In this document: piece after piece, positions 63,840-64,000 of the stretch | How the letters are laid out: the number at the start of each line of letters is the position of its first letter | Position numbering within the stretch: position 1 is the first letter of the stretch | Source: Paraglaciecola algarum | Lineage (GTDB): Bacteria; Pseudomonadota; Gammaproteobacteria; Enterobacterales; Alteromonadaceae | Assembly (NCBI RefSeq): GCF_021532655.1 | Contig: NZ_JAKGAS010000016.1 | Span: 1-64,000 of the forward strand | DNA: 64,000 nt | Direction of reading: 5' to 3' | Position numbers and translations under genes: made by a program | Notes under the pieces: generated by a model | What the model saw: only the letters and a program-made list of their open reading frames with translations | Databases searched by the model: none | Told to the model about the DNA's origin: nothing

Positions 63840-64000
63840 ATGACAGATTCAAATAAAAGCACTATTGAACTACTAGACAGCCAAGCCCATCGCAAATTAA
63901 AAATTCAAACTCAAAAATTAAACACTAAACAAAATAGAGTAAATGTAGCTAATGTTTCTGTAGGCGAACTTAATACTCTAGTACATGAATATCCTGTATT
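63840..64000 (+). CDS. SapC-like protein, N-terminal part (cut by window end)
   Basis: ATG 63840 with GAGAG just upstream; 53 codons are visible. The pattern VNVANVSVGELN then VHEYPV is that of SapC-family proteins (E-x-x-x-x-x-x-YPI). In other Alteromonadales and Caulobacterales a SapC gene, a cupin-like gene and a tryptophan halogenase commonly accompany a TonB receptor, which supports the call. The rest lies outside the window. Confidence 0.65.
   Translation, partial: MTDSNKSTIELLDSQAHRKLKIQTQKLNTKQNRVNVANVSVGELNTLVHEYPV

Overview
The window looks like chromosomal DNA of a marine gammaproteobacterium of the Alteromonadales (Paraglaciecola/Glaciecola/Alteromonas type). This is inferred from the AT-rich composition, the core gene neighbourhoods (ssrA, smpB-ratA-ratB, ppsR/ppsA, mnmA-hflD-purB, roxA), the very large TonB receptors paired with lipoproteins, and the flavin-dependent halogenases. 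No species call is possible from sequence alone.

Layout. Positions 1-2285 are mobile: the 3' end of an IS1182-like element, then three gene cassettes, each closed by an attC-like site, with no integrase in view, ending beside the 3' end of ssrA. Positions 2285-7911 hold ssrA, a five-module lipoprotein (ThuA / sugar dehydrogenase / PKD / cytochrome c / C-terminal domain), smpB, ratA and ratB. Positions 7912-18818 hold a hybrid histidine kinase and response regulator pair, an EAL-HDOD protein, ppsR/ppsA, two small genes and an aspartate/tyrosine-type aminotransferase. Positions 18930-24117 hold an RraA-like gene divergent from a four-gene operon: glutamate mutase small subunit, large subunit, MutL-like protein and an AMP-forming ligase. 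Positions 24397-33813 are housekeeping genes (D-2-hydroxyglutarate dehydrogenase, acetyltransferase, roxA, adenylate cyclase, purB-hflD-mnmA). Positions 34056-39340 hold small accessory genes, lldD with a LysR regulator, an apbE-like remnant and a PEP-CTERM vWA protein.

Positions 39731-64000 look like one regulon. It contains a PhyH dioxygenase, an IclR regulator, an NHL-propeller protein, a GntR/FCD regulator, four tryptophan-halogenase-family flavoproteins, two TonB receptor-lipoprotein pairs, and the start of a SapC-like gene cut by the window edge. A near-palindrome, ATTGTTnACAAT, recurs upstream of nearly every transcription unit here, including the GntR gene itself. The working model is that this regulator controls uptake (TonB receptor plus surface lipoprotein) and modification (halogenase, dioxygenase) of an unknown substrate.

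The best candidates for an undescribed system are (1) the glutamate-mutase/AMP-ligase operon with its three 21-bp-phased upstream repeats, and (2) the halogenase/TonB regulon with its shared operator. Starts were moved from the longest possible reading frame wherever signal peptides, ribosome binding sites or family length favoured an internal codon; these are stated per entry.
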